A DNA stretch of 64,000 bases. It comes from JALOOB01 sp040766655. GTDB taxonomy: Bacteria > Chloroflexota > Anaerolineae > CG2-30-64-16. The notes under the pieces are model-generated. The model had not been told where the DNA came from, ran no database searches, and saw only the letters and a program-made list of their open reading frames with translations. Within the stretch, counting starts at the first letter, position 1. Each line of letters opens with the position of its first letter. Shown here piece after piece: positions 32,087 through 41,080 of the stretch. The stretch covers positions 248,001-312,000 of the forward strand of contig JAXGQB010000009.1 of NCBI GenBank assembly GCA_040766655.1, written 5' to 3'. The position numbers and the translations under genes were made by a program.

Positions 32087-35020
32087 TTACAGCAGCGCGG
32101 TCACGCTGCCCCACAGGCCTGGGCGCTCGGCCTCCGCGGCCTGCAGCGCCTGGTCCGAGCCGAGCGCGACCACGTGCCCCGCACGCGCCACCTCCTCCAG
32201 CGCATCGGCAAACGCGCCGAAGTGGGCGGACGTCGTGCTGAGCAACTCGTCGCGCAGTTGTTGGCGCCAGGCGTCGGTCCGGCCGGTCAGGACGCGGCTC
32301 AGCGAGGTGAAGCCCTTCGCCGCGGGCAGTTGGTGGCGGTCCAGCTTGCCGGTGGCCGCGATGACGGCCTTCGTGACCTCATCGTCGTCCGGCGCCAGGC
32401 TACGCAGGAAGTGCGGGGTCCCGTCGTAGTTGTCCAGGGTACGCAGGACGTTGGGATCGCGATACGACGTGTAGGTGTACAGGCCGGAGAGGAGATCGAG
32501 CCCGCCGTGTGCACCGTACGCGCCGCCCTGCGCGCGCACCTTCTCCCACAGCCACGTCGTGTTCAGGTACGCATTGATCGCCAGGACGGATCCGTGCAGG
32601 GGCCGGCCTGCACGGTGCAGAACGGCCGCTTTCCCCACGTAGTTGACCTGGCTGGGCACGGTGAAACCTTCGCGGAGAGGTAGGGCGGGCGGCGCCCATG
32701 ACGCGGGCCGCAGCACCCCTCCCTCAGGCAGCGATGCGAGCAGGTCTGCCAGCGCGGGCATGAACGCGGGCTGCGCGTCCGGCTCGAGCGTGACGTTGGC
32801 GACGATGGCCGCGCGGCGCACCAGCGCGGCGCGCACGCGCGCCAGCCGCGCGAGCACGGAGGACCAGTCGTGCTCCACTGCGTCCGCCAGATCGCGCACG
32901 GCCTGGAGGCCGGCCACCCCGCCGATCTGTTCGTCGATCCAGCCCACCTCGGTGAAGTGCGCGGCCAGCCGCCCCGCGGCGAAGCCGTTGCCGCGCGAGA
33001 GGAGCGAGGACTCACGGCGGGCCTTCGACTCCAGCACGATCTGGCGGAACCGGTCGCGGTCGTCGAGCCGGCCGGTGAGCAGGACATCCGACAGGATCGC
33101 CAGCAGCTGGGGCGCCTGTGGCGCCATCACCTTGCCTCGCAGGAACAGGTAAGCGGGCGGCGCCAGTCCCTCGCGCGCCTCCGAGACGTACGTTGACGGG
33201 TGAAGGCCGCCCGTCTCGCGGCCGATCCGCATCGCCAGCCGCGCGTAATCCTGGCGCTCCGTGCCCATCTCGAGCAGTGCACGCCCGAACACGGTCAGGA
33301 GCGGCAGGTCCTGCGGATCGAGGCCGCGCAGGTTGAAGCCCAGGTCCAGGTACACGATGCCGTTGGTGGGCAGCCCATGAACCAGGACGGGCACGTCCGC
33401 GTGCCGCTCCTCCTCGAGCGGGATGGTGCGGATGATGCGCTCCAGGTCGGACCGGCGCAAGGCGGGCAGGGTCGCCAACGCCTCGGGGCTGTCGGCCTGC
33501 TGCTGCTTGGCCTTGAACGCGGCGGTCTGCTCGACCAGGGCCGCGACCTCCGCGTCGCTAAGCGCAGCCCGCGTGCGCTCCAGGCGCCCGCGCTCCTCTG
33601 CATCCTGGCGGGAGCGCAGGTCGGGATCGGGCAGCAGCGTCACGGTGACCCGATGAGGGTTGTCCAGCAGGCAGCGCCGGACCATGGCCTCGAAGTAGCG
33701 CGGGTCTGCGGCCAGGTTGGCCTTCACGGCCGCCAGTGGCGCCTCGAACGCCAGCAGGCTGAAGGGGTCGCCGTCGTGCAGCCAGGTCGCGAGCGCGAAC
33801 AACATCAGCGAGATGCCGCGCTGCCCGCCGAACGCATCGTTCTCGCGCAGGCCGAACTCCATCGTGTTCATGGCCGCCGCGACCATCTCCGGGTCGATCC
33901 CGTCGCGGGCCAGCGCCTCCAGGGTTTCCAGGATGAGTGGCTCGACCCTGGCTGCGTTCTCGGGCGTCACGCCCTTCAGCCCTGAGGAGAATCCGATCTG
34001 GCGGAGCCCGGACAGATGGACCGCCGTCACATCTTCGCCCAACCCTGACTCGACGAGTGCCTTGCGCAGTGGCGAGGCGCGCGAACCGGTCAGAATGTAG
34101 GAGAGGATGTCCGCGCTCATCACCTCGACAGGATCGTCCTGCGGCCCCATCACCCAGCTGACCGTCACGTACGCGCGCGGGCGGTCGGCAGGGCTTGTGG
34201 CAGCAAGCGCGCCGGCCACGTAGGGCGCAGTGACGCGCGCGGCGCTCGCGGGCGCGGCCTGCAGGGCGATGCCAGCGGGAACCTCGGCCCGTTCGAAGCC
34301 GGCCAGCCGCGCATCGATGCGGCACAGCATCTCGTCCACCGGCAGGTCGCCGTACAGGAAGAAGCGCGCGTTGGAGGGGTGGTAGTAGGTGCGGTAAAAC
34401 GCCACGAACTGCTCGTAGGTCAGGTCGGGAATGCGTTCGGGCAGGCCCCCTGACGCACGACCGTACGCGTTGTCGGGGAAAAGGACGCGCTCCGCCTCAC
34501 GCGCCTGCACGGCCTCGGGCCGCGCCATCGCGCCCTTCATCTCGTTGAAGACCACGCCGCGGTAGGCCAGCGCCGCCTGGGGGCCGTCCAGTTCGTGATG
34601 CCACCCCTCCTGCTGGAACGTTTCCTCCAAAAGCAGCGGGTCGAAGACCGCGTCCAGGTAGACGTCGACCAGGTTGTAGAGATCCTGCAGGTTCTGGCTC
34701 GCGACGGGATAGACGGTCTTATCCGGGAACGTCATCGCGTTGATGAACGTGGCCAGCGAGCTCTTGAGCAACTGGACGAACGGCTCCTTGACCGGGTACT
34801 TGCGGGAACCGCCCAGCACCGCGTGTTCCAGGATGTGGGGAACGCCGGTGTCGTCGGGCGGCAGCGTGCGAAACGCGACGCCGAACGCCTTGTTCTCGTC
34901 GTCGTTGGTGACGGCCAGCAGCTCCGCGCCCGTCCGGACATGGCGGTAGAGGGTGGCGTGGCAGTTGAGTTCCGGGATCGCCTGCACGCGTACGATTTCG
35001 AACCCGCAAGGTGTGGTCAT
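32087..35020 (-). CDS. PreP-like M16 family zinc metalloprotease
   Basis: 977 residues, the size of presequence protease/M16C enzymes, with four homologous domains forming a closed chamber that degrades short peptides. The inverted zinc motif HILEH (62-66) and the distal Glu in VVFNEMKG (E160) are present. CAGGAGG precedes the chosen ATG; longer upstream frames overlap the degV promoter and lack family character. No signal peptide, so cytoplasmic. Monocistronic and divergent from degV. Confidence 0.93.
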   Translation of the reverse strand: MTTPCGFEIVRVQAIPELNCHATLYRHVRTGAELLAVTNDDENKAFGVAFRTLPPDDTGVPHILEHAVLGGSRKYPVKEPFVQLLKSSLATFINAMTFPDKTVYPVASQNLQDLYNLVDVYLDAVFDPLLLEETFQQEGWHHELDGPQAALAYRGVVFNEMKGAMARPEAVQAREAERVLFPDNAYGRASGGLPERIPDLTYEQFVAFYRTYYHPSNARFFLYGDLPVDEMLCRIDARLAGFERAEVPAGIALQAAPASAARVTAPYVAGALAATSPADRPRAYVTVSWVMGPQDDPVEVMSADILSYILTGSRASPLRKALVESGLGEDVTAVHLSGLRQIGFSSGLKGVTPENAARVEPLILETLEALARDGIDPEMVAAAMNTMEFGLRENDAFGGQRGISLMLFALATWLHDGDPFSLLAFEAPLAAVKANLAADPRYFEAMVRRCLLDNPHRVTVTLLPDPDLRSRQDAEERGRLERTRAALSDAEVAALVEQTAAFKAKQQQADSPEALATLPALRRSDLERIIRTIPLEEERHADVPVLVHGLPTNGIVYLDLGFNLRGLDPQDLPLLTVFGRALLEMGTERQDYARLAMRIGRETGGLHPSTYVSEAREGLAPPAYLFLRGKVMAPQAPQLLAILSDVLLTGRLDDRDRFRQIVLESKARRESSLLSRGNGFAAGRLAAHFTEVGWIDEQIGGVAGLQAVRDLADAVEHDWSSVLARLARVRAALVRRAAIVANVTLEPDAQPAFMPALADLLASLPEGGVLRPASWAPPALPLREGFTVPSQVNYVGKAAVLHRAGRPLHGSVLAINAYLNTTWLWEKVRAQGGAYGAHGGLDLLSGLYTYTSYRDPNVLRTLDNYDGTPHFLRSLAPDDDEVTKAVIAATGKLDRHQLPAAKGFTSLSRVLTGRTDAWRQQLRDELLSTTSAHFGAFADALEEVARAGHVVALGSDQALQAAEAERPGLWGSVTALL

Positions 35021-35139
35021 GGCAGCCTCCTGATTGGTCACTGCCATCATACGGCAACACCGGCCCCAGAACAGAATGGCAGCTTCCCCTTCCCGTTCGA
35101 TTGGCTGTGAAGACCTCGCATTTGATGTGTTTCGCGACC

Positions 35140-35168
35140 TTGAGTATGGTACAATGTTTAGATTATAG
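35140..35168 (+). promoter_or_regulatory. Candidate degV promoter
   Basis: -35 TTGAGT (35140-35145), 17-nt spacer, -10 TTATAG (35163-35168), about 37 nt before the ATG. An overlapping TACAAT (35150-35155) is an alternative -10. Confidence 0.55.
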
Positions 35169-35204
35169 GAACGTCTGCCAGGTGTCAGAAGGAGAAGGAG
35201 ACTA

Positions 35205-36068
35205 ATGAAGATCGTGACGGATTGCGCGGCCGATATGCCGGGCGCGGAGCTCGAGAGCCTGGGCATCACCCAGGCCCCGTTGTTCATCCAGTTCCCCGAG
35301 GGGGAGGCCAACTCGATCGACCTCACCCCCGACGAGTTCTACGATCGGTTGAGGTCGATGTATCCCGCAATCCCCACGACCGCGCAGCCTTCCCCCGGCA
35401 TCTTTGCCGAGATCTACAAGAAGCTCGCCGCAGAAGACGACGAAATCTTCTCCGTGCATATCTCATCCGGCTTGAGCGGGACGCTCGAGGCCGCGCGCGC
35501 CGGCAGCGAGCACGTCGAAGACCGGGCCAAGGTGAGCCTCTGGGACACGCTGACCCTCTCCGGCGGCGAGCGGTACCAGGTGTTGGCCGCTGCGATGGGT
35601 CACCGGGCCGGCTGGACCATGGACGCGATCCAGGAACGGCTGAAGGAAATCCGCGCCCACACCGAGGTCATCTTCACCCTCGAAACGCTGGAGTACCTGG
35701 CCAAGGGCGGCCGTATCGGCCGCGTGCAGGCCCTGGCGGGCACGCTGCTCCACCTGAAGCCCGTCATCAGCGTGGACCACCAGGACGGCAAGTACAACAA
35801 CACGGGCCGCAGCCGCTCCCTGCCGCGTGCGCTGCAGAACATCGCAGGCCACCTGCACCAGATCTACGCGGACACGCCCCTGTGGGTCACGATCATGCAC
35901 GGCCAGATCGCGGATCAGGCCGAGGCGCTGGCCCGGGAGATCGGGCAGCGGCTGAACGTTGCGAAGGTTGAGACGCTGCGGGTGTCGCCTGTGTTGGGCG
36001 TCCATACGGGCCCGGGCGTCGTCGGCGCGGCCGTCGTGCCGATGAACCTGCTGGCCGATCTGCTTTAA
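35205..36068 (+). CDS. DegV family fatty-acid-binding protein
   Basis: 287 residues with the DegV signature: KIVTDCAADMP at the start, IPTTAQPSPGIF, the ligand-contacting ISSGLSGTLEAA, and LEYLAKGGRIGRVQALAGTLLHLKPV. These proteins bind long-chain fatty acids; in Firmicutes (FakB) they present the lipid to the kinase FakA. No FakA gene is adjacent here. A purine-rich AGAAGGAGAAGGAG ribosome binding site precedes the ATG. Confidence 0.92.
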   Translation: MKIVTDCAADMPGAELESLGITQAPLFIQFPEGEANSIDLTPDEFYDRLRSMYPAIPTTAQPSPGIFAEIYKKLAAEDDEIFSVHISSGLSGTLEAARAGSEHVEDRAKVSLWDTLTLSGGERYQVLAAAMGHRAGWTMDAIQERLKEIRAHTEVIFTLETLEYLAKGGRIGRVQALAGTLLHLKPVISVDHQDGKYNNTGRSRSLPRALQNIAGHLHQIYADTPLWVTIMHGQIADQAEALAREIGQRLNVAKVETLRVSPVLGVHTGPGVVGAAVVPMNLLADLL

Positions 36069-36232
36069 GGTAGTGCCGCCAACAGCCACGGCCGCGCTGC
36101 GCGCGTAGACTGGTGGATCGGAGTCTTCGAAAGACCTCGGAAGTCTCTGGGCGCGGTGCAGCGCAGCAGAGGCCATCTGCACACGCCCGACAGGTATCAT
36201 TCAGGGTATCATCTCACGAAGGAGGGTCATCA

Positions 36233-37213
36233 GTGGTCAAAGCGTTATCACGCGACGATCTACTCGAGCTCTACCGCCAGATGGTGTTGATCAGGCGGTT
36301 TGAGGAGAAATCGGCGGAGCTTTACGCCGAGGGCAAGATCGGCGGCTTTCTGCATCTCTACATCGGTGAAGAAGCCATTGCCGTAGGCGGGTGCAAGGCA
36401 TTGCGCGCGACGGATCACATGTTCACCGCGTACCGCGACCACGGATGGGCCATCGCGCGGGGACTCGATCCCAAGGCGGTCATGGCCGAGCTGCTGGGCA
36501 AGGCGACCGGCGTGAGCGGCGGCAAGGGCGGGTCGATGCACCTGGCCAGCGCAGAGCATCGCTATTGGGGCGGCCACGCCATCATCGGCGGCCACCTGCC
36601 GCTGGCAACCGGCGTGGGGATCGAGATCCGCTACAACGAGAAGCCGGACGCCGTGCTGTGTGTGCTGGGTGAAGGCACGACCAACATCGGTTACTTCCAC
36701 GAGTCGGTCAATCTGGCCGCGGTCTGGAAGCTGCCCGTCGTCTTCCTGGTGGAGAACAACCAGTACGGCATGGGCACCGAGGTCGGCAAGGCGTCCGCGG
36801 TCTCCGAGATCTACACCAAGGGCTGCGCCTACGACATCGCCCACCGCCAGCTGAACGGCCAGGACGTCTTCGAGACGTACCAGGTCATCGGTGAGGCCCT
36901 CGACCTCGCGCGCGAGGAAGGCCCCGTTCTGCTCGAGGCCATGACCTACCGCTACGTCGGCCACTCGATGGGCGACCCGGAGCGCTACCGCTCTAAGGCC
37001 GAGATCGAGGAATGGCGCGCCCGCGATCCGATCCTGCGTCTGGCCGATAAGATGACGGAGCAGGGCATGTTCACGGAGGAGGACGCGAAAGCGATTGCCG
37101 AATCCGTGGAAGAAGAGCTGGTCGAAATCGTGAAGTTCGCTGAAGAAAGCCCGGAACCGGATGATGCGGCCCTGTGCGAACACGTCTTCGTCAACCCGAT
37201 GGGCCATCAATAA
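36233..37213 (+). CDS. pdhA: Pyruvate dehydrogenase E1 component, alpha subunit
   Basis: 326 residues. With E1beta it binds thiamine diphosphate and decarboxylates pyruvate (or a related 2-oxo acid). The thiamine-diphosphate motif runs LGEGTTN (about 145-151) to VENNQYGMGT. The usual GDG reads GEG here, so a Glu would coordinate magnesium. ARDHGWAIARG-like and SGGKGGSMH segments are present. GTG start behind AAGGAGGG. It leads a three-gene operon with pdhB (15-nt gap) and the E2 gene. A branched-chain or acetoin dehydrogenase cannot be excluded from sequence alone. Confidence 0.88.
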   Translation: MVKALSRDDLLELYRQMVLIRRFEEKSAELYAEGKIGGFLHLYIGEEAIAVGGCKALRATDHMFTAYRDHGWAIARGLDPKAVMAELLGKATGVSGGKGGSMHLASAEHRYWGGHAIIGGHLPLATGVGIEIRYNEKPDAVLCVLGEGTTNIGYFHESVNLAAVWKLPVVFLVENNQYGMGTEVGKASAVSEIYTKGCAYDIAHRQLNGQDVFETYQVIGEALDLAREEGPVLLEAMTYRYVGHSMGDPERYRSKAEIEEWRARDPILRLADKMTEQGMFTEEDAKAIAESVEEELVEIVKFAEESPEPDDAALCEHVFVNPMGHQ

Positions 37214-37228
37214 GGAGGGGAGTCAAAC

Positions 37229-38212
37229 ATGGCACGCATGACAGTTCGTGAGGCCATCAGCCAGGCCCTCCGCGAGGAAATGTACCGCGACGAGCGCGTG
37301 TTCATCATGGGCGAGGAGATCGGCCAGTGGGGCGGCACGTACGCGGTCACCCGCGGCTTCCTCGATGAATTCGGCGAGAAGCGCATCAAGGACACACCGA
37401 TTGCCGAGGGCGTCATCGTCGGTGCGGCGGCCGGCGCGGCACTGGCCGGGCTGCGGCCGGTGGCAGAAATCATGACGATCAACTTCCTCTTCCTGGCCAT
37501 GGACGCGCTCGTCAACCACGCAGCCAAGCTGCACTACATGTTCAACGGCCAGATCACCGTTCCGATGGTGATCCGCACGGTGGGCGGCGGCGGCCGGCAG
37601 CTCGGCGCAACCCACTCGCAGACGCCCGACGTCATCTTCGCGCACTTCCCCGGCCTCAAGGTCGTGGCGCCGTGCACCGCGGCCGATGCCAAGGGCCTGC
37701 TCAAGGCCGCCATCCGGGACGACGACCCGGTGCTCTTCATCGAGCACTCCACGCTGTACCAGACCAAGGGCGAGGTGCCGGATGATGAGGACTTCCTCGT
37801 CCCCATCGGCGTGTCCGACGTGAAGCGCGAGGGCGACGATGTCACCATCGTCTCCTACTCCAAGGGGCTGCAGATTTCGCTCGAGGCGGCGGAGAAGCTG
37901 GCCGGAGAAGGCATCAACGCCGAGGTCATCGATCTGCGGACGCTGCGCCCGCTGGACACGCGCCCCATCGTCGAGTCGGTCAAGAAGACCAACCGCATGG
38001 TCGTCGTGGAAGAGGGCTGGCGTGCATACGGCATCGGCGCGGAGATCTCCAGCCGGGTCACGGAGCTGGCGTTCGACTACCTGGATGCGCCCGTGCGGCG
38101 GGTTGCCCAGGCCGAGGTCCCGCTGCCCTACAATCGCCGCCTGGAGCAGATGGCCCTGCCTCAGACGCAGGACGTCATCAACGCCGTCAAAGACGTGATG
38201 TACCTGAAGTAG
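37229..38212 (+). CDS. pdhB: Pyruvate dehydrogenase E1 component, beta subunit
   Basis: 327 residues of the transketolase-like beta subunit. MTVREAISQALREEMYRDERVFIMGEEIG, DTPIAEGVIVGAAAGAAL and the C-terminal VIDLRTLRPLDTRPIVESVKKTNRMVVVEEG are typical. It forms the alpha2beta2 E1 enzyme with the preceding gene, from which it is separated by 15 nt containing GGAGGGG. Confidence 0.93.
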   Translation: MARMTVREAISQALREEMYRDERVFIMGEEIGQWGGTYAVTRGFLDEFGEKRIKDTPIAEGVIVGAAAGAALAGLRPVAEIMTINFLFLAMDALVNHAAKLHYMFNGQITVPMVIRTVGGGGRQLGATHSQTPDVIFAHFPGLKVVAPCTAADAKGLLKAAIRDDDPVLFIEHSTLYQTKGEVPDDEDFLVPIGVSDVKREGDDVTIVSYSKGLQISLEAAEKLAGEGINAEVIDLRTLRPLDTRPIVESVKKTNRMVVVEEGWRAYGIGAEISSRVTELAFDYLDAPVRRVAQAEVPLPYNRRLEQMALPQTQDVINAVKDVMYLK

Positions 38213-38225
38213 GGGAGAGGGAGTC

Positions 38226-39506
38226 ATGGCTGAACTGATTACCATGCCCAAGCTGGGCTTCGATATGGCTGAGGGCAAGCTGAGCGAGTGGCTGAAGAAG
38301 CCGGGCGAGGCAATCACCCAAGGCGAGACCATCCTGTTGGTCGAGACCGACAAGGCCACGGTGGAGGTTCCTGCGTTCCGCGGCGGCGTGCTGCTGCAGA
38401 TCCTGGTGGAGGCCGGCGAGTCCGCGCTGATCGGCGCGCCGATCGGCGTCATCGGTGCGGAGGGAGAGAAGGTCGACCTGGCCGCGCTGGGCGTGTCCGA
38501 CACGGGCGCATCTGCAGCCACAGAGGCCGCAGAGAGCGCCGATGCAAGCGAGGCAGAACGAGAAGCTCCTCAAGGGGCCGCTGCGATCTCCGAGCCGGCC
38601 GCGCCTGAGGCGGCGGAAGGTGGTCGCGTGCTTGCATCGCCGGTCGCTCTGCGCATGGCGGCCGAATTAGGCATCGACCTGCGCCAGGTGCAGGGCAGCG
38701 GCCCGATGGGCCGCGTCATCAAGCGCGACATCGAGACGCACCTGCAGGAACGCGATAAGGCACCGCAGGTGGCCGCGCCCCCGCCTATCCCGACGCCGTC
38801 GTACGAACCATCGGGCGCGGACTACACCGTCGAGCCGCTGTCGGGCATCCGCCAGACCATCGGCAAGCGAATGACGGAGAGCAAGCAGACCGCGCCGCAC
38901 TTCTACGTCACGATGGACATCGACATGGAAGCCGCGATGGCGCTGCGGAGCCAGCTGAACGCGGTGCTGCCGGAGACGGACAAGATCTCGGTCAACGACC
39001 TGGTCCAGAAGGCTGCAGCCATCGCGCTGCGCGAGTTCCCGAGGATCAACGCCTCGTGGTCGGCCGAGGGCATCCGGGTGCACAACCAGGTGAACATCGG
39101 CCACGCGGTCGCGCGGGAGAACGGCCTGGTCACCGCGGTCGTGCGCGACGTGGATAAGAAGCCGCTGGCCCAGGTGGCGCGCGAGACGCGCGACCTGGCA
39201 ACCCGCGCGCGCGACGGCAAGATGAAGCCCGACGAGATGGTGGGCGGAACGTTCACCATGAGCAACCTGGGGATGTTCGACGTGGACGAGTTCATCGCCA
39301 TCATCAACCCGCCCCAGGCAACGATCCTGGCCGTGGGCGCGGTGCAGAAGGTCCCGGTCGTGAATGCCGAGGGGCAGGTCGTGGCGGGGCAGCGCATGAA
39401 GGCCACCATCTCCGCGGACCACCGCGTGACCGACGGTGCGGAGGCCGCGCGCTTCATGCAGGCGCTGAAAAAGGCGCTCGAAGAGCCGGTGCGGCTGCTG
39501 ATCTAA
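38226..39506 (+). CDS. pdhC: Dihydrolipoamide acyltransferase E2 component
   Basis: 426 residues. The N-terminal lipoyl domain has the lipoylated Lys in VETDKATVEV (about residue 43). An Ala/Glu-rich linker and an E3-binding domain (RVLASPVALRMAAELGIDLRQVQGSGPMGRVIKRDIE) follow, and the C-terminal catalytic domain carries the acyl-transfer motif SADHRVTDGAEAARFM. One lipoyl domain only. No E3 (dihydrolipoamide dehydrogenase) gene is in the operon, so E3 must come from elsewhere. Confidence 0.93.
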   Translation: MAELITMPKLGFDMAEGKLSEWLKKPGEAITQGETILLVETDKATVEVPAFRGGVLLQILVEAGESALIGAPIGVIGAEGEKVDLAALGVSDTGASAATEAAESADASEAEREAPQGAAAISEPAAPEAAEGGRVLASPVALRMAAELGIDLRQVQGSGPMGRVIKRDIETHLQERDKAPQVAAPPPIPTPSYEPSGADYTVEPLSGIRQTIGKRMTESKQTAPHFYVTMDIDMEAAMALRSQLNAVLPETDKISVNDLVQKAAAIALREFPRINASWSAEGIRVHNQVNIGHAVARENGLVTAVVRDVDKKPLAQVARETRDLATRARDGKMKPDEMVGGTFTMSNLGMFDVDEFIAIINPPQATILAVGAVQKVPVVNAEGQVVAGQRMKATISADHRVTDGAEAARFMQALKKALEEPVRLLI

Positions 39507-39531
39507 CAAACGACTCCTGATCCAGGGACTT

Positions 39532-39567
39532 CCGGCGCCGTGTCAGACAAATCCGACACGGCGCCGG
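39532..39567. terminator. Hairpin after the pdh operon
   Basis: Perfect 13-bp arms CCGGCGCCGTGTC and GACACGGCGCCGG with a 10-nt loop, 25 nt after the E2 stop. No T-run, so termination strength is uncertain. Confidence 0.55.
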
Positions 39568-39708
39568 CCGCGAGTCCGATGCGGCCATCAGCCGCGGGCT
39601 GATGTTCAGGGCCCCTGTGGCATGATAAGCTAACGCCATAAGCTTGAGTGTGCGAGCGCACTGAGCGCAAGACACGAAGCAACTTATCAGAGTCATAGGA
39701 GAGAGAGA

Positions 39709-39981
39709 ATGATTAACTTCCTGGTCTGGATCATCGTCGGTGGTTTGTTGGGTTGGATTGCGAGCATGATCATGCGCACCGATGCGCAGCAGGGTCCGCT
39801 GTTGAACATCATCGTCGGCATCGTGGGCTCGCTGCTGGCCGGTTGGATCATCACCCCGCTGTTGGGCGGCGCGACGATCAACCAGGGCGACTTCAGCCTG
39901 TCGGGTCTGCTGATCTCCCTGCTGGGCGCCATCGTCCTGCTGGCCATCGTGAACCTCTTCCGCCGTGGTTCAGTGCGGTAA
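39709..39981 (+). CDS. GlsB/YeaQ/YmgE family small stress membrane protein
   Basis: 90 residues with three hydrophobic helices and the family pattern (LVWIIVGGLLGWIASMIM, GPLLNIIVGIVGSLLAGWI, LLISLLGAIVLLAIVNLF). Members are small inner-membrane proteins induced by stress; the biochemical role is unknown. GGAGAGAG ribosome binding site. A strong terminator follows at 40109. Confidence 0.88.
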   Translation: MINFLVWIIVGGLLGWIASMIMRTDAQQGPLLNIIVGIVGSLLAGWIITPLLGGATINQGDFSLSGLLISLLGAIVLLAIVNLFRRGSVR

Positions 39982-40108
39982 GACAGGCAATAGCTAACCA
40001 TTCAGATGAGGCCGCTGCGGCGCCAGCGCCGGGGCGGCCTCGGACCAGACTGACGCAATCATCATAGATATCATCGTTCATTTGGGGGGTTGAGGAGAGT
40101 CTGGGGGA

Positions 40109-40150
40109 CAGAGGGGCTCATGCCGTGTGGCATGAGCCCCTCTGTTTGTG
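40109..40150 (+). terminator. Intrinsic terminator between convergent genes
   Basis: A perfect 16-bp stem (40109-40124 with 40129-40144; arm CAGAGGGGCTCATGCC, loop GTGT) followed by TTTGTG. It can serve the GlsB-like gene and, in reverse, the convergent gene at 40155. Confidence 0.88.
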
Positions 40151-40154
40151 CGTG

Positions 40155-40841
40155 CTAGATGGATTCGACCTTCGCGACCACTTCGCCGCGACGCACCAGC
40201 GGCGCAATAAGCAGGCCGATCCCGCCGAGCAGCTGCGCACTGCCCAGCACGAGCAACTGCCACCCCAGCACCTCGACGGTGTTGAAGCCGTCCACCATGT
40301 GCGTCGGGCCGGCCCACAGCGGCGTGGTCAGGGTGATCGCGCCGCACAGGCACAGCGCGGCGCCGCCGGCCAGTCCCGCGCCCTTGCCGCTGCCGCCCGC
40401 ACGCTCATAGCCGACCTTGTCCCACATCCCCGGCAGGCGGTAGATCAGCATGGCGACCAGCGCCAGCACGGTCACGTACAGCCGCACGTTGTTCGGTGCG
40501 GTCGAGCCGCGCAGGGTCAGCGAATAGTAGTACTGGACCGCCGAGGCCGCGCCCGCGACGACCAGGAAGGCGAGCACCTGGTTGATCACGCCGCGCCGCC
40601 CCCGAGCGAGCCGGATGGTGGCCAACAGCCCGAAGATGCCGGCCGCGATGGAGATGACTACGAGCGCCTGGAAGATGGGCTTCACCGGCGCCAGCTTCGC
40701 CATGCTGCCCCCAAACCTCTCCGCGGCAAACGCCACGCACGTTGTACCGATGCCGCCCAACAACGTCATTAGGACGGCCAGGCTGAGCAGAATGATGCCC
40801 AGCACCCGCAAGAACTTGTTGCCCGATGACTCCGCTGTCAA
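40155..40841 (-). CDS. Multi-pass membrane protein, unknown function
   Basis: 228 residues with about six hydrophobic segments. A TTG start is inferred because AAGGAGGG sits at the right distance and no in-frame ATG does. No catalytic motif or family was recognised. A TATACT (40967-40972) upstream is a plausible -10 on the minus strand. It is separated from the DUF4129 gene by 240 nt, so it may be independently transcribed. Confidence 0.65.
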   Translation of the reverse strand: MTAESSGNKFLRVLGIILLSLAVLMTLLGGIGTTCVAFAAERFGGSMAKLAPVKPIFQALVVISIAAGIFGLLATIRLARGRRGVINQVLAFLVVAGAASAVQYYYSLTLRGSTAPNNVRLYVTVLALVAMLIYRLPGMWDKVGYERAGGSGKGAGLAGGAALCLCGAITLTTPLWAGPTHMVDGFNTVEVLGWQLLVLGSAQLLGGIGLLIAPLVRRGEVVAKVESI

Positions 40842-41035
40842 AAGACCCTCCTTCTTGATCCGTGGTGAAGTTCCAGAACCCGCCCGCAAGGAGCAGAATC
40901 AGGCCCTCGATCGAAGCCCATGATCCCCCGCCCTCACGCCTCACGTGCCCGCATGGTCTGGCCGGTAGTATAACACACCGCCCCGACGTCAGCGTCCGGG
41001 CACTTGCAGGCGGAGCGCCCCTGGTAATTGGTCAT

Positions 41036-41054
41036 TCACGTGCCGGGCACGTGA
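41036..41054. repeat. Palindrome downstream of the DUF4129 gene
   Basis: Arms TCACGTGCC and GGCACGTGA around one G. No T-run. A possible weak terminator or binding site at the end of the MoxR/DUF58/DUF4129 operon. Confidence 0.45.
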
Positions 41055-41080
41055 GAGTTGAACGCACTTCAGGCGCGATT

